Assembly (NCBI RefSeq): GCF_038719015.1
Contig: NZ_CP152276.1
Location: forward strand, 3,489,501-3,553,500
DNA from: Nguyenibacter vanlangensis
GTDB lineage: Bacteria > Pseudomonadota > Alphaproteobacteria > Acetobacterales > Acetobacteraceae
Length of the DNA: 64,000 nucleotides
Direction of reading: 5' to 3'
Part shown: positions 17,900 through 26,726 of the stretch, one piece after another
How the letters are laid out: every line of letters starts with the position of its first letter
Numbering within the stretch: position 1 is the first letter of the stretch
Made by a program: the position numbers and the translations under genes
Notes under the pieces: model-generated
The model's input: the letters and a program-made list of their open reading frames with translations, nothing else
The model's database searches: none
Told to the model about the DNA's origin: nothing

Positions 17900-19392
17900 C
17901 AGAAATCTTCCCATCCCTGATCCGGCGACGTCGTCAGCAGCGGGGCGGTCAAGCTGGGGGAAGGCGGCCGGCCGGCTCTCGTCTGCGGCCGCGCGGGCGA
18001 CAGCACGGCCATGCCGTCGTCGGCGGCGTGACGCCTCTCATTGCCGATCCTGAAACGGCTCAAGGTTTGGGTCAGCGTTCTGGTCTCGGCCGTCAGGTTA
18101 TGGCTGGCCGCGGTCGTTTCCTCGACCATGGCCGCGTTCTGCTGGGTCACCTGGTCCATCTCGCTGATAAAGGCCGTGATCTCTGACAGACGCTGGGCCT
18201 GGTCCTGCGTGGAGACCGAAACCTCCTCGACCCGGGTCGCGATATTCTGCGTGCTGCCCGCGAAGTCAGTCAGATAGCGCCCCGTCTGCTGCACCAGGTC
18301 GACCCCCTTGTCGACCTGTTCCGCCGAGACGGAAATCAGGCGCTTGATCTCGCTGGCCGACTTCGCCGATTTCTCGGCAAGGGACCTGACTTCCTGCGCG
18401 ACCACCGCAAAGCCCCTGCCGGCGTCACCCGCGCGGGCCGCCTCGACACCGGCATTCAGCGCCAGGACGTTGGTCTGAAAGGCGATGCCGTCGATGACCG
18501 AGATAATCTCGCCGATCGCATCCGACGATTTCTTGATGCCGTCCATCGCCGACGTCGTCTCGGCCATGATGCCGGTCGCGGACTTGACCTTTTCCAGCGA
18601 CTGCTTCGTTTCGGCGCTGGCGTCCGAACAGGCCCGGGCGATGCGCTGCACGCCATCGGTCACGGTGCGCACCGACGCCGCGGCCTGGCCGAGGTTGGCC
18701 GCCTGCTTTTCCGTCCGCTTCGCAAGATCGGCGGACGCGGTGGAAATTTCGGTGGCCCCGGTCGCGATCAGTTCCGAATTGTTGGCCACGGCCCGCAGCG
18801 CCTCGCTCCGGCGCATGGCCGAATTGTTGAACGCATCGCGCAACGGCGCGAATTCGCCGTCGAAAATGGGATCCGTGATCCGCAGCTCGAGATCGCCCTC
18901 GGCCAGTTCCTTCAGCGCCGTGCCAAGGGCCTCGATGACCGCGTGCGTGTGCCTGTCCCGTTCCTCGCTGCGGTCGAGAGACTGCCTGATCTCCGCCGCC
19001 ATGGCCGCCTGGCGGGTTTGCGCCTCGCCCTGCTCGCGCACGCTTCGCGCGAACGCGACCATCACGCGCGCCAGGCGCCCCGCGCAATCCTTGTTGTCGA
19101 GAAACGGCACATTGGCGCGGTTTTCACCACGGCCGAGCTGCTCGCCAAGATCGCGCAGCGTCTCCAGGGGGGTCGTCACCACACGTGTCATCATCTGCCA
19201 GATGATAAAGACGACCACCTGTCCGAAAGCCAGGGCGCACATATTCATCAGGAACATGTGGTCGATCGGCTCGTGGGCGAGATACCCGGCGGCCTCGATA
19301 ATGATCTGGAGCATCAGATACGCTTCCAGAAACAGCATCACTGTCCTGATTTTGCTTCGGAACGGCGCGTCCCGATAGAGCCAATTCAACAT
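17899..19392 (-). CDS. methyl-accepting chemotaxis protein with C-terminal CheR-docking pentapeptide
   Basis: This is the first gene of the che operon. The 497-residue protein has two closely spaced hydrophobic helices (about 18-42 and 48-70) with almost no periplasmic loop, so it lacks a classic ligand domain. A HAMP-like segment follows (two basic/acidic helices, about 70-200), then the MCP signalling domain with tip [21 protein letters not shown] and [13 protein letters not shown]. After a Pro/Arg/Ala linker it ends GWEDF, matching the xWxxF tether for CheR/CheB. It may sense energy state or an internal cue. Confidence 0.92.
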   Translation of the reverse strand: MLNWLYRDAPFRSKIRTVMLFLEAYLMLQIIIEAAGYLAHEPIDHMFLMNMCALAFGQVVVFIIWQMMTRVVTTPLETLRDLGEQLGRGENRANVPFLDNKDCAGRLARVMVAFARSVREQGEAQTRQAAMAAEIRQSLDRSEERDRHTHAVIEALGTALKELAEGDLELRITDPIFDGEFAPLRDAFNNSAMRRSEALRAVANNSELIATGATEISTASADLAKRTEKQAANLGQAAASVRTVTDGVQRIARACSDASAETKQSLEKVKSATGIMAETTSAMDGIKKSSDAIGEIISVIDGIAFQTNVLALNAGVEAARAGDAGRGFAVVAQEVRSLAEKSAKSASEIKRLISVSAEQVDKGVDLVQQTGRYLTDFAGSTQNIATRVEEVSVSTQDQAQRLSEITAFISEMDQVTQQNAAMVEETTAASHNLTAETRTLTQTLSRFRIGNERRHAADDGMAVLSPARPQTRAGRPPSPSLTAPLLTTSPDQGWEDF

Positions 19393-19523
19393 GCTGGTCT
19401 AGCTTTCCTTCATATCTGGGGGGCACCGCATATGAAGCTGTTCGCACACACACTCTGCTTCGGACGGCACGCTGAATCCCGTCGGCCATTCCGTTGGAAA
19501 GGTAATTGTCTTGCCGTAAAGAG

Positions 19524-19538
19524 TTAACAAATTGTTAA
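19524..19538. promoter_or_regulatory. AT-rich palindrome upstream of the che operon
   Basis: TTAACAA-A-TTGTTAA is a perfect 7-bp inverted repeat with one central base, in an AT-rich patch 130 bases upstream of the mcp start and downstream of fliP. It looks like an operator or a promoter-proximal site. No T-run supports a terminator. Confidence 0.45.
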
Positions 19539-19630
19539 AATTCCATCTTTTGCCGGAAAACACATGCGCGGTACGACGCTCGCCGAAATGCCGTCGGCGC
19601 GACATACATCCCACCAATGGAAAATGCCGG

Positions 19631-20410
19631 TCAGGAGCCAAAGCTTCTGACCAGGCCGCCCGCCACCATCTGCCAGCCATCGACCATGACGAAGAAGATC
19701 AGCTTGAACGGAAGCGATATCGTCGCCGGCGGCAGCATCATCATGCCCAGGCTCATCAGCACGCTCGACGTGACGATGTCGATGACAAGGAACGGCAGGT
19801 AAAGCAGAAAACCCATTTCGAAGCCGCGGCTGAGTTCACTGATCATGAAGGCGGGCATAAGCACCCGCCACGGCGTTTCGGCCGGCGATTTCGGCAGCGG
19901 GACATTCGCCAGGTGCAGGAACGTTGCGATGTCGGCCGGCCGCGCATTGGCCAGCATGAAGGTCCGGAAGGGTTCCGCCGCCGCCTTCAGGCCATCCATC
20001 TCGCTCATGCGCCCATCCATCATCGGAACGATGCCGTGGTACCAGGATTGTTCCAGAACCGGCTGCATGACGAAAAAGGTCAGAAACAACGCAAGGCCGA
20101 TCAGCACGGTGTTCGGCGGCGTCCCCTGCGCGCCGATGGCGCCGCGCAACAGGGACAGCACGACGATGATGCGCGTAAAGGCCGTAACCATCACCAGCAG
20201 GCTGGGCGCAAGGGACAGAATGGTGATAAGAGCCGTCAGTTGGACAAGACGGCTGGTCGTTCCCGCGTCGCCAAGACCCCTGCCGAGATCCAGGGTCAGG
20301 GACTGGGCGTGCGACAGGCCCGGCATGGCGATCAGCATGCCGAGGGCCAGACCGACCGCGACAATGGCTCCTGAACCGAAAAAACGGCGCGTGAGCAGGC
20401 GGAATGTCAC
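19631..20410 (-). CDS. fliP: flagellar type III export protein FliP
   Basis: FliP forms the export-gate pore with FliQ and FliR. The product has a cleavable signal peptide (RLLTRRFFGSGAIVAVGLAL to LSHAQ) and about four membrane helices with TAFTRIIVVLSLLR and the C-terminal segment SLPFKLIFFVMVDGW. A GTG at 20410 (259 residues) is preferred: AGAGGAA lies 9 bases upstream and it begins five bases after the fliO stop. An in-frame ATG at 20434 is possible. Confidence 0.95.
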   Translation of the reverse strand: MTFRLLTRRFFGSGAIVAVGLALGMLIAMPGLSHAQSLTLDLGRGLGDAGTTSRLVQLTALITILSLAPSLLVMVTAFTRIIVVLSLLRGAIGAQGTPPNTVLIGLALFLTFFVMQPVLEQSWYHGIVPMMDGRMSEMDGLKAAAEPFRTFMLANARPADIATFLHLANVPLPKSPAETPWRVLMPAFMISELSRGFEMGFLLYLPFLVIDIVTSSVLMSLGMMMLPPATISLPFKLIFFVMVDGWQMVAGGLVRSFGS

Positions 20411-20414
20411 TCTG

Positions 20415-20804
20415 TCAGGTTCCTCTATTCGCATCGCGCGCGCCCACATCCGGCGGCGCCGGGGAGGACGCGCGCGGCGGGCTCGCCTCCGCCTCGTCGA
20501 TCCATCCCAGAAACACATCACTGCCCCCGCCGGTCAGGATCAGCCCCGTCTTCCGATCGCATCGTATGATGCTCAGGCGCCGGCGCTGATCGATGGCCAG
20601 ACTTTCCACCACCGCCAGACTGCGCGTCCGGCGTCCCTTCAGCAGGTACGGTTCCAGGAATTTCAGAGCATGGCGGCTCAGAAGAATCAGCGCGACGACC
20701 ACCGCAAGGGACGCAAGACCGGTCAGCCACGGGGTGACGAACGCGCCCGTGCCCAGCGCCGGAAATCCCGTCCGGGCGGCGGCAAGCGTGACTGTTCCGG
20801 GCAT
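20415..20804 (-). CDS. fliO: flagellar biosynthesis protein FliO
   Basis: FliO assists FliP assembly. The 129-residue protein has one membrane helix (WLTGLASLAVVVALILLSR, about 26-44), then a small cytoplasmic domain with RSLAVVESLAIDQRRRLSII and a disordered Ala/Pro tail, the usual FliO layout. ATG start; it lies between fliN and fliP. Confidence 0.85.
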   Translation of the reverse strand: MPGTVTLAAARTGFPALGTGAFVTPWLTGLASLAVVVALILLSRHALKFLEPYLLKGRRTRSLAVVESLAIDQRRRLSIIRCDRKTGLILTGGGSDVFLGWIDEAEASPPRASSPAPPDVGARDANRGT

Positions 20805-20889
20805 TCCGTTCCCTCTCTCCGAAGCCGCATCCGGCTCAGCGGAAATGCTCTATGTTTTTACTTTATCGCGCATCTTCACGCGATCTGCT

Positions 20890-21270
20890 CTAGCTGGACG
20901 AGCCCGGAGAGGATGACAGGATCTCGGTCATCGTCACGCCGATATGGCTGTCATCGACCACCACGACCTCTCCCCGTGCGATCAGCCGGTTGTTCGCATA
21001 GATATCCACCGCTTCTCCCAGCTTCTTGTCCAGCTCCACGACCGCGCCGCGCCCCAGCCGCAGCAACTGGCTCACCGGCATCGTCGCCGTCCCGATCACG
21101 GCCGTGATCTTGACCGGGATGTCATAAATCGCCTCCATCTGGCCGGTGCCGATCGCCGCTTTATTCTGGTCGTGCTGCTCGGCCTTCCCGGACGATGAAG
21201 GCGCAGAGGGGGCGTCCGAACCCGTGGTGGAAAAATCCTCCAGCCCGATATATCCATTGTCTGCACTCAT
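20890..21270 (-). CDS. fliN: flagellar motor switch protein FliN
   Basis: FliN forms the lower C-ring. From the ATG at 21270 it has 126 residues: a disordered N-terminus, then the SpoA domain with YDIPVKITAVIGTATMPVSQLLRLGRGAVVELDK and NNRLIARGEVVVVDD. The ATG overlaps the fliH stop as ATGA; the frame open to 21375 adds unrelated Cys/Arg-rich sequence. Confidence 0.95.
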   Translation of the reverse strand: MSADNGYIGLEDFSTTGSDAPSAPSSSGKAEQHDQNKAAIGTGQMEAIYDIPVKITAVIGTATMPVSQLLRLGRGAVVELDKKLGEAVDIYANNRLIARGEVVVVDDSHIGVTMTEILSSSPGSSS

Positions 21271-22043
21271 GGTTCTCTCCGCCTGGTCTGTGCCTTTTGC
21301 CGGCCCCGTTCCGCGCGCTGCTCCGCGAGGGCCGTAACAGCGGCAACAATCTTCTCCGCGACGGATTTTCGCCATTGTTCCGGATCAATGACAATGGTGG
21401 TTGCCGCAGAGGTGACGCTGATCATGCCCGACCCTGCCTCCGGTTCTGATTTCAGCACGGGCTCTATCCGAACATCGCCATCCGCCTTGACGATCGACGC
21501 CAGACGCTGCGCATGCGCTTCATCGCAGCGGATCGTGACGGCGCCCTCGCACTCCCTGACGAATCCTTCGGCATCCGCGACAAGATCGCGCCGCAACCCC
21601 GCCAGCACGGTGCCGTCCAGCGCGGTCAGGCCCCGGACGATATCCACGACGGTCGCCACAAAGGCATGCGCGGCGTCGTCCATGACTTGCCGCCGCCGGG
21701 CGTTCTCGGCTGCGAATGCCGCATTGAGAGAAGCCACGCAGGATGCATGCTGTTCCGTCAGCACATCCTCCCGGTTCCTGGCGCCGGTTTCCAGCCCCTC
21801 CTGGAACGCGGCCCGACGCAACGACTCCACGTCCTCGCGAGACATCGTGACCCGCTCCGGGTCGGACCCGGCATCGTCCGGGGGCGTCTGCGCCTCTGTC
21901 GGGATGCTCTCGGTGTCCGGCCGGGACGCGGCGCCGAAATCCTCCAGGTCGATCAGCCGGCGCCGACGGTCCGCCCCCTCCGCGGGGTGGTGCCGGTCGG
22001 ACGGGCGGGCGGCCGCCGGAAAAGGAATGAAAGCCCCCCTCAT
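21267..22043 (-). CDS. fliH: flagellar assembly protein FliH
   Basis: FliH regulates the export ATPase FliI. The 258-residue protein has a Pro-rich N-terminus, a long helical stalk (about 65-130) and a C-terminal domain with VTIRCDEAHAQRL and IDPEQWRKSVAEKI typical of FliH. It lies between fliG and fliN; fliI is not in the window. ATG start, overlapping the fliG end. Confidence 0.85.
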   Translation of the reverse strand: MRGAFIPFPAAARPSDRHHPAEGADRRRRLIDLEDFGAASRPDTESIPTEAQTPPDDAGSDPERVTMSREDVESLRRAAFQEGLETGARNREDVLTEQHASCVASLNAAFAAENARRRQVMDDAAHAFVATVVDIVRGLTALDGTVLAGLRRDLVADAEGFVRECEGAVTIRCDEAHAQRLASIVKADGDVRIEPVLKSEPEAGSGMISVTSAATTIVIDPEQWRKSVAEKIVAAVTALAEQRAERGRQKAQTRRREP

Positions 22044-23092
22044 GGAATGATCTCGTCATTGCCGCTATTGTCGGTCAGGTCGATCTCGCCGGCATTCGCC
22101 ATGGTCTTGATGGTCGCGACAATGTCGGCTTGCGCCGCGTCGACGTCTTTCAGGCGTACAGGCCCCAGGGCGGCGATCTCTTCCAGCAGGATGCTTCCCG
22201 CGCGTTTCGACATGCATTGCAGGAACAGCTTCCGTTCCGTCTCCGCCGCGCCCTTCAGCGCAAGCGGCAGCTTCTCGCGATCGATCTGGGCGACGACCTG
22301 CCGGAGGGAATCGTACGGCAGGCGCTTGATGTCTTCGAAGGTGAACATAAGCGCCTTCACCTTCTCCATATCCTCCTGGTTGCGCCTGTCCATGGCCTCC
22401 GTCAGGCGGATTTCCGTCTTGCGGTCGAAATTGTTGAAGACTTCCGCAAGCAGTTCGTAACTGTCCTGCTTGGCCGAACGTCCCAGAGACGCAATGAACT
22501 CGGAACGCAGCGTGGCCTCGACGCTGTCCAGAACGTCCCGTTGCACCGTTTCCATGTGCAATATCCGCATCATGACGTCGGTCGCATAGTCCTCGGGCAG
22601 CAACGCCAGGACGCGCGCGGCATGGGCGGGCTGCAGGCGGCTGAGGATGACGGCGGCGGTCTGCGGATATTCGCCGCGGAGATAGTTGGCAAGCACGCTC
22701 TCCTGCACATTGCCCAGCTTGTCCCACATCGTCCGGCCGCTCGGACCACGGATCTCGTCCATGATCTTCTCGACCTGGTCCTGCGGCAGGGCCTTGCGCA
22801 GAAACTCTTCCGTGGTCTCGTATGTTCCGACCAGCCCGTCCGGCGATTCGAAGTTTTTCGTGAACTCCTGGCACACGGCTTCCACGATCTGGGCTTTCAC
22901 GATCCCCAGGCTCGCCATGGCGACGGAAATGTCCCGGATTTCGTCTTCATGCAGAAGTTTCAGGATTTTCGCCGCCTGATCCCGCCCCACGGCCAGCATA
23001 AGGACAGCGGCCTTCTGCGGGCCGCTCAGATGCGGAACAGCGAAATTCTGTCCTTCGACGGCCAGCGCCGTTTCCATCACGGAATCGGCCAT
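22040..23092 (-). CDS. fliG: flagellar motor switch protein FliG
   Basis: FliG couples the stator to the MS ring. The 350-residue product has the N-terminal FliF-binding domain (about 20-115), the middle domain with AAVILSRLQPAHAARVLALLPE (EHPQ-like region altered) and the C-terminal domain with charged torque helices (TFEDIKRLPYDSLRQVVAQIDRE). A GTG at 23098 overlaps the fliF stop, but the ATG at 23092 has GGGAG seven bases upstream and is preferred. Confidence 0.95.
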   Translation of the reverse strand: MADSVMETALAVEGQNFAVPHLSGPQKAAVLMLAVGRDQAAKILKLLHEDEIRDISVAMASLGIVKAQIVEAVCQEFTKNFESPDGLVGTYETTEEFLRKALPQDQVEKIMDEIRGPSGRTMWDKLGNVQESVLANYLRGEYPQTAAVILSRLQPAHAARVLALLPEDYATDVMMRILHMETVQRDVLDSVEATLRSEFIASLGRSAKQDSYELLAEVFNNFDRKTEIRLTEAMDRRNQEDMEKVKALMFTFEDIKRLPYDSLRQVVAQIDREKLPLALKGAAETERKLFLQCMSKRAGSILLEEIAALGPVRLKDVDAAQADIVATIKTMANAGEIDLTDNSGNDEIIP

Positions 23093-23094
23093 GG

Positions 23095-24744
23095 TCACGC
23101 TCCCGCTCCCGCCCTGGAATCCGGCGCGGCCAGCCAGTTCCGGATGATAAAGACGGTCTCGCGGGGACTCTCCTCCATACGGGCCGCCACTTTCGCAATC
23201 GCGACCATGCGCATCTTCCCTTCGACCCCGTCGATGCTGACCGTTTCGTCATCGCCGGCAAGGATCGGCGCCAGCGCCGCGGGCGACGCGGTGCCCGCGA
23301 TCCGGGCCGTCGCGGCAGGTGCGCCCTGCAGGACCTCCAGCTCGGTTCGCGCCGCCAGGGCCGGCGTGTTGGCCTTGCCACGCCAGAGCATGGGCCGGAC
23401 CGCGACGAAGATGGCGCCCAGCGCCAGCAGGATGGGAATGACCCATTCGGCCACATAGATAAGCGTATCCCGGCTGAACAGGCTGCTGCTTTCCGCCGGA
23501 AGGCCAACCCCGTTATCCGGCATGAACCGCATGGAAACGACATTGACCGCGTCGCCACGGCTTTTGTCATATCCGATTGCCGTCTCGACGAGTGTCGAAA
23601 GCCGGGCCAGCTCGGCATCGTCCAGCGGCTTCCAGACCTGGTTTCCGGTCTTGTCCTTCGTAAATGTGCCATCGACCATGACGGCCAGGCTGATCCTGGA
23701 CACGCGGGGGCGTGTCTGGCTGACGACGCGGACCCGCTTGCCGATCTCGTAATTGTCGGTTTCTTCCTCCCGGTCGTCGCTCGAACCGGTCCTGTTGGCC
23801 TGGTTCGCGTTGGCGTTCGGCAGATTGTTCGCCACCGAGGTATTCGGGTTCGCTTCGGTATTGGCGCTCTTGTCGGTCGTCGTCTGCTGCGATCTCAGGA
23901 CCTGCTGATTCGGGTCGTAGCTTTCATCCGTTTCGCGGATTTCGTCGGTGTTCATGGTAACGGCCGCCCGGGCGCGGACATGGCCCGCCCCCAGGATGGG
24001 TACCAGCATGTCTTCCGCGGCCTGCGCCAGACGCTGCTCTTCGGCGTAGCGGAACTTCTCAAGGGCGGATTCCTGGCCCGCCGCGCTGTCAGGATCCCCA
24101 GGCTTCGCCAGAACGTCGCCGCGCGTGTCGACGATGGAAATATTCTGCGGGCGCAGGCCGGGAACGGCCGCCGCGACCAGATTCTGAATGGCCTGGATGC
24201 CGTCCGGCGCCATGCGGCCAGCCCTGCCGATATCAAGCACCACACTGGCCTGCGACGGGCTGGTCTGGGTCGAAAAAAGATCGCGATGCGGAAGAACAAG
24301 GTGAACCCGAACGTTGCGCACCCCGTGAAGCAGGCGAATCGAACGTTCAAGTTCGCCTTCCATCGCCCTGGTTTCGTTGATGGTCTGTTCGAACTGCGTG
24401 CTGGTCAGGGTGCCGCTTTTGTCGAAAAGCTCGTACCCGACGGCGCCGCCGCTGGGCAGGCCATCCTTGGCAAGCAGCAACCGCGCACTGGCCACCTGGT
24501 CCCGCGGGACATAGAGGCTCGTGCCATCCGTGCTGGTCGTCGAGGCGATATGCGCCTTGCCCAGATCGTCGACCATCTGGGCTGCCTCATTCAGGTCGAG
24601 ATCGCCATATAACAGAGCCATCGGCTGGCCGCCGCTCCGAAAGGCGAAAATGCCCAGAGCCGTAAGGAGAATCGTCGCCGCGACTCCCAACACCGCAAGC
24701 CGCGTCCGCCCGAGCCCTTTCAGGCCAGCCAATATATTCTGCAT
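23095..24744 (-). CDS. fliF: flagellar MS-ring protein FliF
   Basis: FliF builds the MS ring. Its 549 residues have an N-terminal membrane helix (about 16-35), YscJ/RBM domains with LLYGDLDLNEAAQMVDDL and RVHLVLPHRDLFS, a variable Asn-rich loop (about 280-330), a second membrane helix near 440-460, and the C-terminal FliG-binding end. First gene of fliF-fliG-fliH-fliN-fliO-fliP. ATG start. Confidence 0.96.
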   Translation of the reverse strand: MQNILAGLKGLGRTRLAVLGVAATILLTALGIFAFRSGGQPMALLYGDLDLNEAAQMVDDLGKAHIASTTSTDGTSLYVPRDQVASARLLLAKDGLPSGGAVGYELFDKSGTLTSTQFEQTINETRAMEGELERSIRLLHGVRNVRVHLVLPHRDLFSTQTSPSQASVVLDIGRAGRMAPDGIQAIQNLVAAAVPGLRPQNISIVDTRGDVLAKPGDPDSAAGQESALEKFRYAEEQRLAQAAEDMLVPILGAGHVRARAAVTMNTDEIRETDESYDPNQQVLRSQQTTTDKSANTEANPNTSVANNLPNANANQANRTGSSDDREEETDNYEIGKRVRVVSQTRPRVSRISLAVMVDGTFTKDKTGNQVWKPLDDAELARLSTLVETAIGYDKSRGDAVNVVSMRFMPDNGVGLPAESSSLFSRDTLIYVAEWVIPILLALGAIFVAVRPMLWRGKANTPALAARTELEVLQGAPAATARIAGTASPAALAPILAGDDETVSIDGVEGKMRMVAIAKVAARMEESPRETVFIIRNWLAAPDSRAGAGA

Positions 24745-24999
24745 ACGGAACGCTGCTATGCTGATACGGCGCTGGACCAGGAAGCCACAAAATCCTCCGG
24801 CGGGTTAACCATTCGATAATCTCTGCGTCTCGCATGCCATCGCGTCATCCTACGCGTCAAGGCAGTCCGGAAGCGCCATTTCCTCATCATAACGTGACCC
24901 GGCGTGTCAGGAAGGCCAAAAACACAGTCCGCAACAAAATCCGGAAGCGAGACACGGCTCCAGTGCGCCATGTTCGGCATCCGGCCATGCTGCCTGTCA

Positions 25000-25024
25000 T
25001 CTCAAGGAATAGTCTCAAGGAATA
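25000..25024. repeat. 12-bp tandem repeat covering a stop codon
   Basis: TCTCAAGGAATA occurs at 25000-25011 and again at 25013-25024 (13-base period). The higher copy contains the stop codon of the lipoprotein gene (25015-25017, minus strand), so the 3' end of that gene is duplicated just beyond it. Confidence 0.85.
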
Positions 25025-25350
25025 TAGGCGTTCGTCGGAGGTGCGGTCCTGATCGTCGTGTTGAGCCTGTTCGCATTCTGCTCCTGGGTCAGTCCGGTCG
25101 GACCTTCCGCCACCTGGCGCGCGACGTTGGGCATCAGGTCCGGTCGGCTCCAGCAATCCACGCCATTCCAGCTCTGGGTGCAATAAGGCTGCGGAGCGGG
25201 CGGTCGTTGCGGGGGCGCACACCAATCCTCGCCCGCCTGGATGTAGCCCGCATTGCATTCGCGCCCCGTCATGTGTGAGACGAGATAATCCGGCGCGCAC
25301 CCTGCAAGACCCGCGATCAGGAAAACCATGATGCCGCCCCTGATTGTCAT
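25015..25350 (-). CDS. small lipoprotein of unknown function
   Basis: The 111-residue protein starts with a short basic N-terminus and a hydrophobic core ending in lipobox LAGC, so it is probably a lipoprotein. The mature part is rich in Pro, Gln, Asn and Trp with four Cys (ECNAGYIQAGEDWC, YCTQSWNGVDCW). The family is not recognised. It lies between the MotE-like gene and fliF, so a role in the flagellar envelope structure is possible. ATG start. Confidence 0.6.
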   Translation of the reverse strand: MTIRGGIMVFLIAGLAGCAPDYLVSHMTGRECNAGYIQAGEDWCAPPQRPPAPQPYCTQSWNGVDCWSRPDLMPNVARQVAEGPTGLTQEQNANRLNTTIRTAPPTNAYIP

Positions 25351-25443
25351 AGCTGGCAGTTCCTGTCCCTCAAGACTGTGCCCCGATCATGCAGTTTCGG
25401 GCCAGGCGGTTCCGGGCCATGCGGCGTCCGGCCGCCCGGCAGG

Positions 25444-26385
25444 CTACTGGCGCGATAGCTTCAGCGGATCCTGATCGGCCGGACCTTGCCCGGACGGGCT
25501 CTTCAGCCACCAGGACGGCGCACCCATATCCGTCGCCGCCGGCCCGCTCCTTCCATCGCCGCCGAAGGGCAGGCGCGAAGAACGGAAACTCCGCACGCCC
25601 GCCATGTATTGCGACACGAGATTCACGCGTTCAGGCATCATATATCCCATGACGGCCGAGATCTTCCGGGGGGTCATCCTGTTGGCCACCGAGACGAGCA
25701 CATGGATATCCATGATGTCGAAGACCGCGGCGGCCTCCTTGGGGGGCATGTCCTCGTATATCTTCACCAGCCTGTCGGTCTCGGCGGACATGGTCTCCCG
25801 ATGCGCCTCCTGCTTCTCGGCCAGCGCGGCCATGGACGTATCAAGGTCGCGCATCTTCGCGTCGAGGGCCGACCTGGCCGCATCGAGGATGTGCCTCTGC
25901 GCCTCCAGATCCTTCTGTTCGCTGTCGATGTCCGACCGCCGGGCCAGAATATCCTTGACGAGATCCGTCTCGGCCCTGTCGACCCCCGGGTCGGACTCTC
26001 CGCTCCGGCCTGTGGCGACCGTCCCGGCTCCCGCGCAGGCGATGCCCCGCGGGCAGTCCGCATCGGACATGCCGGTCTTCTTTGCCGACATGCGGTCGGG
26101 GGCGGGCGCGGCAGGCGCGATCGCCCTGCCGTTCCCGTCGGAGGAAAGAACCGACGTCCAGCCTTCCGCGGCATTTCTCGCCGCGGAATAGGTGCTCGCC
26201 ATCGTATCCGACGTGCTGGCCGCGGCCATCTGCAATGGCGCCGCCTGTCCGGCCGGAGCGCCCGCCTCGACCCCGTCATCCTTCAGGTGTCCGGCAAGCG
26301 CATGCATGTTCATGGCAAGAAGAAGCGTCATCAGGATTGACGAGACATGCACGAGCTTCCCGAATGACAAGCGGGGTATGAGCAT
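25444..26385 (-). CDS. MotE-like flagellar protein
   Basis: From the ATG at 26385 the product has 313 residues: an N-terminal membrane anchor or signal (LVHVSSILMTLLLAMNMHALAG), a low-complexity Ala/Ser region, a coiled coil (about 150-220) and a C-terminal MgtE-N-like domain with YEDMPPKEAAAVFDIMDIHVLVSVANRMTPRK. This layout is that of MotE, a rhizobial periplasmic motility protein acting as chaperone of MotC. Its place beside fliF supports a motor role; the exact partner is unknown. Confidence 0.72.
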   Translation of the reverse strand: MLIPRLSFGKLVHVSSILMTLLLAMNMHALAGHLKDDGVEAGAPAGQAAPLQMAAASTSDTMASTYSAARNAAEGWTSVLSSDGNGRAIAPAAPAPDRMSAKKTGMSDADCPRGIACAGAGTVATGRSGESDPGVDRAETDLVKDILARRSDIDSEQKDLEAQRHILDAARSALDAKMRDLDTSMAALAEKQEAHRETMSAETDRLVKIYEDMPPKEAAAVFDIMDIHVLVSVANRMTPRKISAVMGYMMPERVNLVSQYMAGVRSFRSSRLPFGGDGRSGPAATDMGAPSWWLKSPSGQGPADQDPLKLSRQ

Positions 26386-26726
26386 CTTAACCTGGCCCGC
26401 TCGCGGGTTTCTGCCGGCGTTCACACATCGCGTCCCTGGCGGAGACCACGGACATGCCTCTCGATACGGGCCATGAACCGACCATTAGGCGTTGCCTCTA
26501 TGATCCGCCCGCGGCGCCTGCTTCCAAAGCGACCGGCTTGCTCATCACCTCGTCGATTCTGCCGCCCTCGGTCACGTTCCGTTGATGCTGTGAAGTCGGG
26601 CCGCTGTCAAGTTTTTACAAAGGATCTCCCCACTGGCGCCGCATATCCGACATAATTGTCATTCCGACCATGAATGAACGATCCGCGACGACATATTTCG
26701 GCAGGCGCCTTCCCGCCACTGCCGCC
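26386..26726. other. intergenic region upstream of the MotE-like gene
   Basis: About 340 bases with no supported gene. A minus-strand TTGACA lies in an AT-rich patch near 26612, but no matching -10 is clear. It probably holds the promoter for the MotE-like gene and the 3' end of the TPR gene. Confidence 0.4.

Noticed and set aside
24824..24839. Sigma-54-like GG-N10-GC site upstream of fliF (minus strand TGGCATGCGAGACGCA)
   Set aside because: The -12 lacks the TT before GC, and such pairs are frequent by chance in GC-rich DNA. No rpoN or activator gene is in the window.
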